The position numbers and the translations under genes were made by a program. A DNA stretch of 32,510 nt, taken from Gemmatimonadota bacterium. GTDB taxonomy: Bacteria; Gemmatimonadota; Gemmatimonadetes; Gemmatimonadales; GWC2-71-9. The notes under the pieces are model-generated. The model searched no databases. It saw only the letters and a list, made by a program, of their open reading frames with translations, and was not told the DNA's origin. The stretch covers positions 1-32,510 of the forward strand of contig QHTW01000048.1 in NCBI GenBank assembly GCA_003220955.1, given 5' to 3'. Each line of letters starts with the position of its first letter. The first letter of the stretch is position 1. Below, in pieces: positions 1 to 8,747 of the stretch.

Positions 1-153
1 CTCAGCGATCCGTTGTTTCGAGCGTTTTGGCGAGGTCCGACGAAGCTGCTGACGAATGCGATCCTGATGGGGCCGAATCGGTAACCTCAATGACGGCAGG
101 GACCCCAAAGGCGGCAAAGGGGGTACCCGTGCCGCCCATGCCGCCCTTCTGCT

Positions 154-1125
154 TTAGATCACCCGGCTCGTCCGAATCACGTCGCGAATCTTCTGCATCG
201 GCAGCCGCAGCTGCTGACGGATTCTCGGCGCCACGCGGAACCAGCTCGGCTCCTCGTGCATCCGCGGTGCCACCTTGTAGTAGCGGTTCTCGTGCTCCGG
301 CACCTTCCAGGTCACGTTCACGTGCTTCTGCTTGCGTAGCACGTCCAGCGTGACGGTTTCTCCGGTGTCATAGGAGCGCAGGATTCGCATTGCCTGCTCC
401 GGTGACGCGGGCTTGCGGCCCCCGATCGACACGATCACATCGCCGCCTTTGAGCGCGAGCGAGGAATCTTCCGGCGCCCTCACGACCAGGACGCCTTCCC
501 GCGTGCCGAAATAGTCGCCGAGATCGGGATTCAGCTTCACCATCTCGATGCCACCCCAGGGGCTCCCAAACGCGAACCCGAATGCCCCGCCCTCCGGCAT
601 CTCCATCCTGGGCATCTCGAAGCGTCCCATATCGGGCATTTCCATGTGACCGGTCCAGCCGGGGCCGCCGAGGTCCTCTGCAACGAGCGTGGCTTTGCGG
701 TTGTCGTTCCCGCGCCGGTACTCGACCCGCGCGGTATCGCCCGGCTCCAGCTTCCGTGCCAGCTCGATCAACTTCATGCCAGGCCCGGAGTCCTCGTCGT
801 TTTCCGCGCGCGCGCCACCGAGGTCGGTGCCGTTGAACCGCGTGATGACATCCCCAACCTTGAGTCCAGCCTTGTCGGCCGGCCCGTCCGGCGTGATGCC
901 ATCGATGCGCGCGCCAACCTTGTCGCGCGTTGCGTCCGAGCGGGGATCCACGATCACGCCGATGCGACCGCGGTTGTCATTGAGCGTATAGACGCCGAAC
1001 GGTCCATCCCGGGTCTCGACCCGCACGCGCGGTCGAGTCGCTCGCCGCGGCGTTCCCTGCGTCGACGCCGCGGCGGGTAACATCAGACAAACGGCAAACG
1101 CGGCCAAAGTCCAATTACGCATCAT
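154..1125 (-). CDS. Secreted protein with two PDZ-like domains, no protease domain visible
   Basis: 323 aa ORF with N-terminal signal peptide (MMRNWTLAAFAVCLMLPAAAS). PDZ-like segments 'GVIVDPRSDATRDKVGARIDGITPDGPADKAGLKVGDVITRFNG' and 'GVLVVRAPEDSSLALKGGDVIVSIGGRKPASPEQAMRIL'. Confidence 0.8.
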   Translation of the reverse strand: MMRNWTLAAFAVCLMLPAAASTQGTPRRATRPRVRVETRDGPFGVYTLNDNRGRIGVIVDPRSDATRDKVGARIDGITPDGPADKAGLKVGDVITRFNGTDLGGARAENDEDSGPGMKLIELARKLEPGDTARVEYRRGNDNRKATLVAEDLGGPGWTGHMEMPDMGRFEMPRMEMPEGGAFGFAFGSPWGGIEMVKLNPDLGDYFGTREGVLVVRAPEDSSLALKGGDVIVSIGGRKPASPEQAMRILRSYDTGETVTLDVLRKQKHVNVTWKVPEHENRYYKVAPRMHEEPSWFRVAPRIRQQLRLPMQKIRDVIRTSRVI

Positions 1126-1143
1126 CAGCTCTCCTTCAGGCTC

Positions 1144-1728
1144 TTAGAGCCCGACGTAGCGAGCGCGTGTCGCGCGTGCGTTCACCAGCTCGCGCATCAA
1201 CCCCACACGCTCCTGCCAAAGTTTGACCAGTTCGGCATCCCGGACGTTCTGTTCGTGCTGCGCCAGGGTGCCATCGAGAACGGAAATCCGATCTTCGAGC
1301 TCGGCCACGACGGCCGCCGCATGACCGCTCAACACGCGGCCGTCGATATCGAATTGCTGCAGGGAATCTTCGAGCGTAGCGGACTGCTGCTTCGCCTGAT
1401 TCAACTCGGCGTGCAGCTTGCCCTGCTCCCCGCCCGGCGGCTGTACCAGAAGGACTGCGGCAATCGTGGCGGCGAGGGCGAGGCTGCCCGTCCAGGTCCC
1501 CCACGTGCGACGGCGGCGGGAGCGCTCGGCGCGCAGCGCCGCTTGAATGGTGGGCCAGCGGTCGCGCGGTGGGTGCAGCGCCGGCAAGGCTTTCAGCTGC
1601 GCGACCCGCTGGTACAGCGCCTCGAGCTCCGCCTGACACGCAGCGCAGGTGGTGATGTGCCGGCGTGCCCACACCGACGCCTCACCTGCCCGCAAGGCTC
1701 CCAGATCTTCCATCGTGCAATGCATCAT
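1144..1728 (-). CDS. Anti-sigma factor-like zinc-finger membrane protein
   Basis: 194 aa; N-terminal HxxxCxxC motif (RHITTCAACQAELEAL), one TM segment (TGSLALAATIAAVLLV), C-terminal coiled coil. Start overlaps the stop of the upstream sigma-factor ORF (ATGA). Confidence 0.8.
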   Translation of the reverse strand: MMHCTMEDLGALRAGEASVWARRHITTCAACQAELEALYQRVAQLKALPALHPPRDRWPTIQAALRAERSRRRRTWGTWTGSLALAATIAAVLLVQPPGGEQGKLHAELNQAKQQSATLEDSLQQFDIDGRVLSGHAAAVVAELEDRISVLDGTLAQHEQNVRDAELVKLWQERVGLMRELVNARATRARYVGL

Positions 1729-2255
1729 GCTTGCGCTCCTTCATCGAGCATCCGCCGCAGCCGAGCGTGGGCTCGCGCGAGCTGCGACTTGGAAAAACTC
1801 ACCGTCTTCCCCATCTGGTCCGCGATCTCTTCGTGTGTGTATCCCTCGACGTCGTGCAGCCACACGACCGCGCGCGATGTTTCGGATAACCGGTCGAACG
1901 CTCGCTCCAGATCGAGGTTCGCCGCGACGTGCATTCCCGGTTTGCCCGGCTCTTCGTCCAGCGATTCCGTCTCGCGAACCTGCTCGCGACGAATGCGCAT
2001 CAACGCCTTGGTCGTCGCGATACGGCGGATCCAGCCCCACAGATAGCCTTCGCCGCGATACTGCTTGATATTGCGCACGACCTCGAGAAACGTCTCCTGC
2101 AACACGTCCTCCGCGTCCTCCGGCCGCCGCAGGATGCGCCGCACGAGATTGTAGACAGGCGTCTCGAAAGCCCGGTACAGGGCTTCGAGCGCTGCTTCAT
2201 CTCCGGCTTGCGCGCGGGCGACGATGACATCGGGAACGGCGAGGGCCACAGTCAT
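1725..2255 (-). CDS. ECF-type RNA polymerase sigma-70 factor
   Basis: Region 2 'LYRAFETPVYNLVRRILRRPEDAEDVLQETFLEVVRNIKQYRGEGYLWGWIRRIATTKALMRIRR' and region 4 'LSETSRAVVWLHDVEGYTHEEIADQMGKTVSFSKSQLARAHARLRRML'. Likely start is the internal ATG (MTVALAVPDV) at 2255. Confidence 0.9.
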   Translation of the reverse strand: MTVALAVPDVIVARAQAGDEAALEALYRAFETPVYNLVRRILRRPEDAEDVLQETFLEVVRNIKQYRGEGYLWGWIRRIATTKALMRIRREQVRETESLDEEPGKPGMHVAANLDLERAFDRLSETSRAVVWLHDVEGYTHEEIADQMGKTVSFSKSQLARAHARLRRMLDEGAQA

Positions 2256-2352
2256 GTCCGAAAAGTTAGATGCGACAACTACGTAGAAGGTCGCGAGTTG
2301 GCCTAGGGAATGGCATGGTTCCTTAACGCGTTGCGGCGGAGTAGCTTGCCGC

Positions 2353-3459
2353 ATGCCCCCAGCCGACGTGAAAGAATGGCTGCATCACTGGCAGGACGAA
2401 GCCGATGCGGCCTACCTCTATCTGGCCCTCGCCGGTCAAGAGTCCGATCCTCACCGCAAGGACGTCTACATCAAGCTTGCCGGTGTCGAGGAGCGGCACG
2501 TGCAGATGTGGAGCAAGCTCCTCGCTGAACACGGCCACAGGGTCGAGCACACCAAGCCTTCACTGAACGCTCGGTTGCGGGCCTGGTTCGGCCGCCGTTT
2601 CGGGACGCGTTATCTGCTTCCGATGCTGCTGCGGGAGGAGGGGGAAGAGGTCAAGGGCTACCTCAACCTGCACAAGGCCAGCCAGCTGCCGGACGCTCAG
2701 GAGGTGTCGCTCCAGCTCGCCAAAGAATCGGCGGCGCACGCGGGCACGCTCGCTGGTTTAGCCGGCAAGGGCGCCGAGCCGTGGCACAAGACCGGGTCGG
2801 GCGGCTTCCTGCGCAACGTGGTGTACGGGTTCAACGACGGCTTGACGGCGAATTTCGGTCTGGTCGCCGGCGTGATCGGCGCGGCGGTGCAGCCGCACGT
2901 CATCATGATCTCGGGGGTCGCAGGGATGATTGCTGACGCGCTCTCGATGGGATCGTCCGGGTACCTCGCGGCGAAGAGTGAGCAGGAGGTGTGGGAACAC
3001 GAGATCGCGATGGAGAAGGAAGAGATTCGCCTGATGCCGGAAGTGGAACAGGAGGAGATGGCCCTGCACTACGAGGCGAAAGGCGTGGACCCTCGGACGG
3101 CGCGCCGCATGGCGGAGGAAGTCATGCGCGATCCGGAGCGCGCGTTGGGCGAGCAGGTGCGCGACGAGCTGAAGATCGGCGAGGCGCACGCCACACCGTT
3201 CCGCGAGGGGTGGATCACCGGTGTGGCGACCGCTGTGGGCGCCTTCATTCCGGTCTTCCCCTTCCTCGTGCTCCAAGGGCGCGCCGCCATTTGGACGGCG
3301 TTTATCATCGCCATGTTGTCGCACTTTGCCGTGGGTGCCGCGCGCAGCTTCTTCACCGGCCGCGGTGTGATCCGCAGCGGCATTGACATGTTCGTCATTG
3401 GGGTGGGAGTCGCCGCGGTGGGCTATCTCGTCGGCGACCTAGTAGCGAAGGCGCTTTAG
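2353..3459 (+). CDS. Ferritin-like domain + VIT1/CCC1-type transporter fusion (MbfA-like)
   Basis: 368 aa; N-terminal rubrerythrin/ferritin-like helices (EADAAYLYLA..EERHVQMW..ESAAHAGTL), C-terminal VIT1 segment (GFLRNVVYGFNDGLTANFGLVAGVIGA...MIADALSMGSSGYLAAKSEQEV). Confidence 0.85.
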   Translation: MPPADVKEWLHHWQDEADAAYLYLALAGQESDPHRKDVYIKLAGVEERHVQMWSKLLAEHGHRVEHTKPSLNARLRAWFGRRFGTRYLLPMLLREEGEEVKGYLNLHKASQLPDAQEVSLQLAKESAAHAGTLAGLAGKGAEPWHKTGSGGFLRNVVYGFNDGLTANFGLVAGVIGAAVQPHVIMISGVAGMIADALSMGSSGYLAAKSEQEVWEHEIAMEKEEIRLMPEVEQEEMALHYEAKGVDPRTARRMAEEVMRDPERALGEQVRDELKIGEAHATPFREGWITGVATAVGAFIPVFPFLVLQGRAAIWTAFIIAMLSHFAVGAARSFFTGRGVIRSGIDMFVIGVGVAAVGYLVGDLVAKAL

Positions 3460-5855
3460 ACGACCAGATTGACGAGCCGGTCCTGCACGTAGATCACCTT
3501 TTTCACTTTCTGCCCGTCGACAAACTTCTTCACCACCTCGTCGGCGAGCACCCGCGCGAGAACATCCCGTTCCGCCATGCCCCGCGGCACAGTGAGGCGG
3601 GAGCGCAGCTTGCCGTTCACCTGCACGGCGATCTCGACGTTGCCGGCCGAGGCCAGGCGCTCGTCGTAGGAAGGCCAAGGCGCCTGGAACACTGATTCCT
3701 GGTTGCCTGACGCCTCCCACAATTCCTCAGCAATGTGGGGCGCGTAGGGCGCGAGCATGATCACGAGCGGCTCGAGGAGCTGCTTGCTCCCCGCTCCCCG
3801 CTCCCTGAGCTCGTTCACATACTCCATCATCGCTGCGATCGCCGTGTTGTACTGCAAGGCTTCGGTCTCGGCGGTGACCTTGCGAATGGTCCGGTGAAGC
3901 TTCTGCTCGGCCGCCGCGGCGCTTTTTGTCCCGCGCTCGTGAACGAGTGCCCAGACTTTCTCCAGGAAGCGCCGAATCCCGACGATGCCCTCGTCCCGGA
4001 AGTCGCCGCCTTCCTGGAAGGGGCCGAGGAACATGAGATACATGCGGAAAGTGTCGGCGCCCCATTCCTTGACATAGGTGTCCGGGACGACGACGTTGCC
4101 GCGCGACTTGGACATCTTCGCGCCGTCCTTCACGATCAGGCCGTGCGCCCGGAACTTCGGGTAGGGCGATTCGAACTGCACGTGGCCGAGATCGGACAAC
4201 ACGAGACAGATAAACCGCGCGTACAGCAGGTGGAGCACGGCGTGTTCGTTCCCACCGATGTAGCTCGAGACCGGAAGCCATTTCTTGGTGCGCGCCGGAT
4301 CGAACGGGCGGTCGGTGAACTCCGTCGACGGATACCGCAGGTGGTACCACGCTGAATCGAGAAACGTGTCGGAGACGTCGGTCTCACGCCGCGCCTGGCT
4401 CCCGCACTGAGGGCACTTCACGAAGTACCACTCTTCATGCCGGGCCAGCGGGCTGACGCCGGTATCGTCGGGGCGGAAATCCTCGATGTAGGGAAGCTCC
4501 ACCGGCAAGTCCTGCTCGGGAACCGGCACGACTCCACACTTCTCGCAGTAGATGATAGGAATCGGTGGTCCCCAGTAGCGCTGCCGCGAGATGCACCAGT
4601 CGTGCAGCCGGTACTGCACCCGCGGCGTGGCGAGGCCCCCCCCCCGCTCGGCGAGCCAGGCCACGATTTTCCGCCCACCCTCGACGCAGGGCGTCCCGTC
4701 GAAGGCACCCGAGTTCATCAGCACGCCGTCCTCGGAAACGATCGGCAACTTTTCTCCGGCGACGGCGACCACCTGCCGGATGGGGAGCTTGAACTGGGTG
4801 GCGAATTCGAAGTCGCGCTTATCGTGCGCGGGGACGGCCATGATCGCGCCGGTGCCGTACTCCATCAGCACATAGTCGGCGATCCAAATCGGAACGGCTT
4901 CGCCGGTAGCAGGATTTCGGGCATACGAGCCGATGAACACCCCGCTCTTGGTCTTCTCGCCCACCCGCCGCGAGACAACGTCCTTCGACTGCACTTCGCG
5001 CTGGTAGGCCTTCACCGTCGAGCGCTGCTCGACGGCCGTGAGCTCTTCCACGAACGGATGCTCCGGCGCAAGCACGAGGTAGGTCGCGCCGAACACCGTG
5101 TCGGGCCGCGTGGTGAAGACCGTGATCTTCTTGCCGCTCGGCGTCTCGAACATGAGCTCGGCACCGTCGCTCCGGCCGATCCAGTTCCGCTGGAGCAGGA
5201 CGGTGGAGGATGACCAGTCGAGGTTCTGGAGGTTCTCGAGGAGTCGCTCGGCGTAATTGGTGATTCGGAAAAACCATTGGTCGAGGAAGCGTTGTTCGAC
5301 CGGTGTGTCGCAGCGCTCGCAGCGGCCATCGATGACCTGCTCGTTGGCGAGCACCGTCTTGTCTTTGGGACACCAGTTCACCGCCGCCCGCTTCTTGTAT
5401 GCGAGCCCCGCCTTGAAGAGCTGGAGAAAGAGCCACTGCGTCCACTTGTAGTACGCGGGATCCGTCGTCGACAACTCGTGGCGCCAGTCGAACATGCCGC
5501 CGAAGCGGCGAAGCTGGCGCCGGAAGCTGGCGATGTTCTGGGGAATGAGCTTGGCTGGATTCGTCCCGATGTTGAGCGCGTAATTCTCGGAATGGATGCC
5601 GAACGCGTCGAACCCCATCGGCTCGAAGACGTCGAAGCCCTGGAGACGCTTGAAGCGGCCGTGGATGTCGGCGCCGACGAAGGCAAACATGTTCCCCACG
5701 TGTAGGCCCTCGGCCGACGGGTACGGAAACATCATGAGGTTGTAGAATGGCCGCGGCGCACGATCGAGGTCCGGCTCGTTCGTGTGGCGTTCGGCCCAGC
5801 GGGCCTGCCACTTTGCCTCGAGCGAAGCCGGATCGTAGCTTGGGATGTCTCGCAT
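3456..5855 (-). CDS. leuS: Leucine--tRNA ligase
   Basis: 799 aa; HIGH-like motif (YPSAEGLHVGN), KMSKSRGN, class I synthetase body with editing domain (TTRPDTVFGATYLVLAPEHP). Confidence 0.97.
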   Translation of the reverse strand: MRDIPSYDPASLEAKWQARWAERHTNEPDLDRAPRPFYNLMMFPYPSAEGLHVGNMFAFVGADIHGRFKRLQGFDVFEPMGFDAFGIHSENYALNIGTNPAKLIPQNIASFRRQLRRFGGMFDWRHELSTTDPAYYKWTQWLFLQLFKAGLAYKKRAAVNWCPKDKTVLANEQVIDGRCERCDTPVEQRFLDQWFFRITNYAERLLENLQNLDWSSSTVLLQRNWIGRSDGAELMFETPSGKKITVFTTRPDTVFGATYLVLAPEHPFVEELTAVEQRSTVKAYQREVQSKDVVSRRVGEKTKSGVFIGSYARNPATGEAVPIWIADYVLMEYGTGAIMAVPAHDKRDFEFATQFKLPIRQVVAVAGEKLPIVSEDGVLMNSGAFDGTPCVEGGRKIVAWLAERGGGLATPRVQYRLHDWCISRQRYWGPPIPIIYCEKCGVVPVPEQDLPVELPYIEDFRPDDTGVSPLARHEEWYFVKCPQCGSQARRETDVSDTFLDSAWYHLRYPSTEFTDRPFDPARTKKWLPVSSYIGGNEHAVLHLLYARFICLVLSDLGHVQFESPYPKFRAHGLIVKDGAKMSKSRGNVVVPDTYVKEWGADTFRMYLMFLGPFQEGGDFRDEGIVGIRRFLEKVWALVHERGTKSAAAAEQKLHRTIRKVTAETEALQYNTAIAAMMEYVNELRERGAGSKQLLEPLVIMLAPYAPHIAEELWEASGNQESVFQAPWPSYDERLASAGNVEIAVQVNGKLRSRLTVPRGMAERDVLARVLADEVVKKFVDGQKVKKVIYVQDRLVNLVV

Positions 5856-5877
5856 ACGGTGGTAAAACTAAACCCGA

Positions 5878-7980
5878 ATGGCCATCAAGTCACAGCAACT
5901 GCGACAGAGTTTTTTGGTTTCGGGGGGCGGTGCCGCCGTCCTCCTCGTCATCTTCGTCGCCTGGATCACGAGTAACCGCATCGGTTCTGTGCTCGAGCAG
6001 CAAGCCGACGAGCGCGGTCACGACGTGGCAACCCGTGCCGCCGCCATCGTCACGCAGTACGTCAAGGAGCGGCGGCGGGAAGTCGCCGTGTTGGCGAGCC
6101 AGCCGCAGCTCGTGGCGGCGGTTCAAGCCGCGGGCCAGGCGGCCGTCGCCCGCGGGCTCGATCGCACGCCGATTCCCGATCTCGAGCGCGCGTTCAACGC
6201 CAGCCGGCAGCTCGGCGCCGACCCGGTGCTGCAGGATTATCTCCGCGCCTACCCGGCGACGTCGGATTTTGCCGAGCTCATCGTCACGGAGAGCCACGGG
6301 TTGAACGTGGTCGCGTCCGAGCGCCCGTCGGATTTTGTGCAGCGCGACGAAGCCTGGTGGCAGCACGCGATCTCGGAAGGAAGCTTCGAAGGCCCAGCGG
6401 GGTTCGACTCCTCCGCGAACGCCGCCGCGATCGAGTTGGACATGGCCATTCGTCCGCCACGGGCGCGGCAGCCGCTTGGTGTGATCAAGACCGTGGTCGC
6501 GCTCAACAGGCTGACGGCGCTGCTCGGCACCCAGGAAGTCGCAGGGGGCACGTATCTCCAGTTGGTGGACGGCAGGGGCAACCTGCTCGTCGCGAAGGAT
6601 CCCGCCTTGTTGCTGCAAAACCTCCCGGACAAGGATCGCGTCCCGCTCGGCCCCGAACCGCGGTCCGCGCAGATCACAACCGTGCGGGGCGAGGACGAGC
6701 TGGTCGTCAGCGTGCCCGCGGGCCAATGGTGGGTGCTCTATCGCGAGCCGCTTGCCAGCGCATTCGCCGCGGCTCGCAGCGCGGAGCGGGCCGTCTGGCT
6801 CGGGGCCCTGCTCGTCGCGGCCATCGCAGTCGGCGCGTTGTTCTGGCTGTCGCAACGACTCGGCCGCCTCGTCACCGAGCCGGTCCGCGCGGCGGGCGCG
6901 ATCGCGAGCCGCGTCGCCGGAGGCGACCTCTCCGTGACCGTCGCGACCCATCGTGCCGAGGCGACGGAAGTCGCGGAGCTGATGTCCTCCGTCCATTCGA
7001 TGGTCGTGGCCTTACGGCGGCTGGTTGGCGCGATCCGCGCCGCGGCGGACGAAGCCGCCGCTATGGCCACGGAGATCTCCGCTTCGACTGAAGAGATGAG
7101 TGCCTCGACCGAGGAGATGGCGGCCACGTCCCAGGACCTCTCGCGGCGCGCGGGTGAGCAGGCGCAACTGGTCCGTGCCGCGGCGGATGACGCGGCGCGC
7201 ATCCTCCAGATTGCCGCAAAACTCGCGCAGGGGGCGGAGGAGGCCGCGCGCCGCAACGCCGACCTGTCGGCGCTGGCGCGACGCCACAAGGAGGGTCTGG
7301 ACGAGAGCACGGTGCGTCTCGCCAAGGTGGCCGAGGAGGTTGCGAAGGGCGCGGCCGAAGCAGAGACGCTGATGCAGGCGACGGCCAAGATTCAGACATT
7401 CGTGGCGCAAACGAAGGCCGTCGCGACCCAGACGAATATGCTCGCGCTCAACGCCGCGATCGAGGCGGCGCGCGCGGGTCCGCAAGGCCGTGGCTTTGCC
7501 GTTGTCGCCGACGAAGTGCGCAAGCTCGCGTCGGTCGCGGCGGGAGCGGCCGGGGCAACGGCCGACACGGTGCGCGAAGTGCTCGCGCGCGTGCAGGCGA
7601 CTCGCGACCGCCTGGTGCGCCTCGCCGAAGGCGCCAGCGCCGTCCGGGAAGCTTCGCAAACCGCGGCGCAAGGTCTGGCGACGGTGGCCGGTGAGGCCGA
7701 CGCCAACGCCACCTGGAGCCGCGAAATCGCTCAGTCGGCCGCCGAGCTGCGCTCGCTCGTCGAAGAAATCGCGGGCCGCCTCACGACGGTCACGGAACAA
7801 ACCGACACGCTGCTCGCATCGGCCGAAGAGCTTGCGGCCTCGGGCGAGGAGCAGAGCGCCTCGACTCAGGAAATCGCCTCGTCGGCCAATCAGCTCGCGG
7901 AAGCGGCCGATCGCCTCACGGGCGCCGTGAAGTCATTTCGATTGTTGGCCGACGAGGTGCAGCCGCAGGCCGCCGATTAG
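5878..7980 (+). CDS. Methyl-accepting chemotaxis protein (Cache-like sensor, HAMP, MCP signalling domain)
   Basis: 700 aa; two TM segments, extracytoplasmic Cache-like region ([10 protein letters not shown]), HAMP-like linker, signalling hairpin '[33 protein letters not shown]'. Confidence 0.92.
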   Translation: MAIKSQQLRQSFLVSGGGAAVLLVIFVAWITSNRIGSVLEQQADERGHDVATRAAAIVTQYVKERRREVAVLASQPQLVAAVQAAGQAAVARGLDRTPIPDLERAFNASRQLGADPVLQDYLRAYPATSDFAELIVTESHGLNVVASERPSDFVQRDEAWWQHAISEGSFEGPAGFDSSANAAAIELDMAIRPPRARQPLGVIKTVVALNRLTALLGTQEVAGGTYLQLVDGRGNLLVAKDPALLLQNLPDKDRVPLGPEPRSAQITTVRGEDELVVSVPAGQWWVLYREPLASAFAAARSAERAVWLGALLVAAIAVGALFWLSQRLGRLVTEPVRAAGAIASRVAGGDLSVTVATHRAEATEVAELMSSVHSMVVALRRLVGAIRAAADEAAAMATEISASTEEMSASTEEMAATSQDLSRRAGEQAQLVRAAADDAARILQIAAKLAQGAEEAARRNADLSALARRHKEGLDESTVRLAKVAEEVAKGAAEAETLMQATAKIQTFVAQTKAVATQTNMLALNAAIEAARAGPQGRGFAVVADEVRKLASVAAGAAGATADTVREVLARVQATRDRLVRLAEGASAVREASQTAAQGLATVAGEADANATWSREIAQSAAELRSLVEEIAGRLTTVTEQTDTLLASAEELAASGEEQSASTQEIASSANQLAEAADRLTGAVKSFRLLADEVQPQAAD

Positions 7981-8747
7981 GGCTCCGCCTCAAAGACCAC
8001 ACTGCAGCACGTCACTCCACCTTCGGCTTTGGCGAGCTCTATACAGGGGACGGGGACCACACGCACTCCGGCGCGGTCCAGACGTTCTGCTGTCTCTGGA
8101 TGATGGCTTGGATAGATAACCGCCGTCCCGATCCGTAGGGCGTTAGCGCCAGCGGGTTCCGATGGGGCAACGGTCATTATGTCGATCGACGCGAAGCACT
8201 CCGGCCGCACCCAATGCGCATTGATCAGGAGCAGATTGTCCGCGACCTGCGTGACTGCGCTTTTGAGGTGAAGACAGCCGGTGACCGGAACGGGGATGAC
8301 CTCATAACCCCACTCCCTGAGAAGAGTCTCCAGCTGAGCCAGCCCATTGTGATTCGTGCGTGAGGAGAGACCTACGTAGATCGTGCGGCCCACCGCAAGC
8401 ACGTCCCCGCCATCGAGCGTGCCAGGTGGCCGGATCCGTTGCAGCGACCTGTACGCGCTCAAGACCTTGACCATGGATTCGCTTTCCGGCCGCCGCGACG
8501 GAGCGCCTGGTCTCGTGATGACAGCGACCTCGTCGAGCACGAGCGCGGTATCCTCGACAAAGACTGCGTCCGGCAGCGCCGGTTCTTCAGGCGCCCGGAC
8601 AACCCTCGCGCCAAGCAACCGCAGCGCCGCCTCGTAACGCTCGTGGTCGGCGATCGCCTTGGCGACATCGATGGGATCACGCGCCAGGTGGGTCAGCTCG
8701 CATTCGGCGAGCGCGGGACTGACCGCGCGCGTCACCGCGACGATCAC
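7977..8747 (-). CDS. Dimethylarginine dimethylaminohydrolase-like (DDAH) guanidino-group hydrolase
   Basis: 256 aa; DDAH motifs '[23 protein letters not shown]', '[22 protein letters not shown]', catalytic His in '[12 protein letters not shown]', C-terminal Cys in '[11 protein letters not shown]'. Confidence 0.88.
   Translation of the reverse strand: MIVAVTRAVSPALAECELTHLARDPIDVAKAIADHERYEAALRLLGARVVRAPEEPALPDAVFVEDTALVLDEVAVITRPGAPSRRPESESMVKVLSAYRSLQRIRPPGTLDGGDVLAVGRTIYVGLSSRTNHNGLAQLETLLREWGYEVIPVPVTGCLHLKSAVTQVADNLLLINAHWVRPECFASIDIMTVAPSEPAGANALRIGTAVIYPSHHPETAERLDRAGVRVVPVPCIELAKAEGGVTCCSVVFEAEP

Noticed and set aside
1-84. Plus-strand open frame ending at 84 (..LSDPLFRAFWRGPTKLLTNAILMGPNR*), possible C-terminus of a gene entering from the left
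   Set aside because: Only 27 codons visible; cannot be assigned without upstream sequence. ORF 27..353 overlaps the PDZ gene and looks spurious.
110-136. GGCGGCA/TGCCGCC 7-bp inverted repeat as terminator downstream of the PDZ gene
   Set aside because: Short stem, no T-tract on either strand; not distinguishable from GC-rich background.
2-139. 45-aa minus-strand small ORF (MGGTGTPFAAFGVPAVIEVTDSAPSG...) with an AGAAGG upstream
   Set aside because: Short, no homology I recognise, conflicts with the plus-strand frame; a chance Shine-Dalgarno match is likely.
5890-6996. 368-aa minus-strand ORF opposite the MCP gene, and similar long antisense ORFs (e.g. 10986-11993 +, 14737-15978 +, 25007-25969 +)
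   Set aside because: All overlap well-supported genes, have compositionally biased translations and no recognisable domains.
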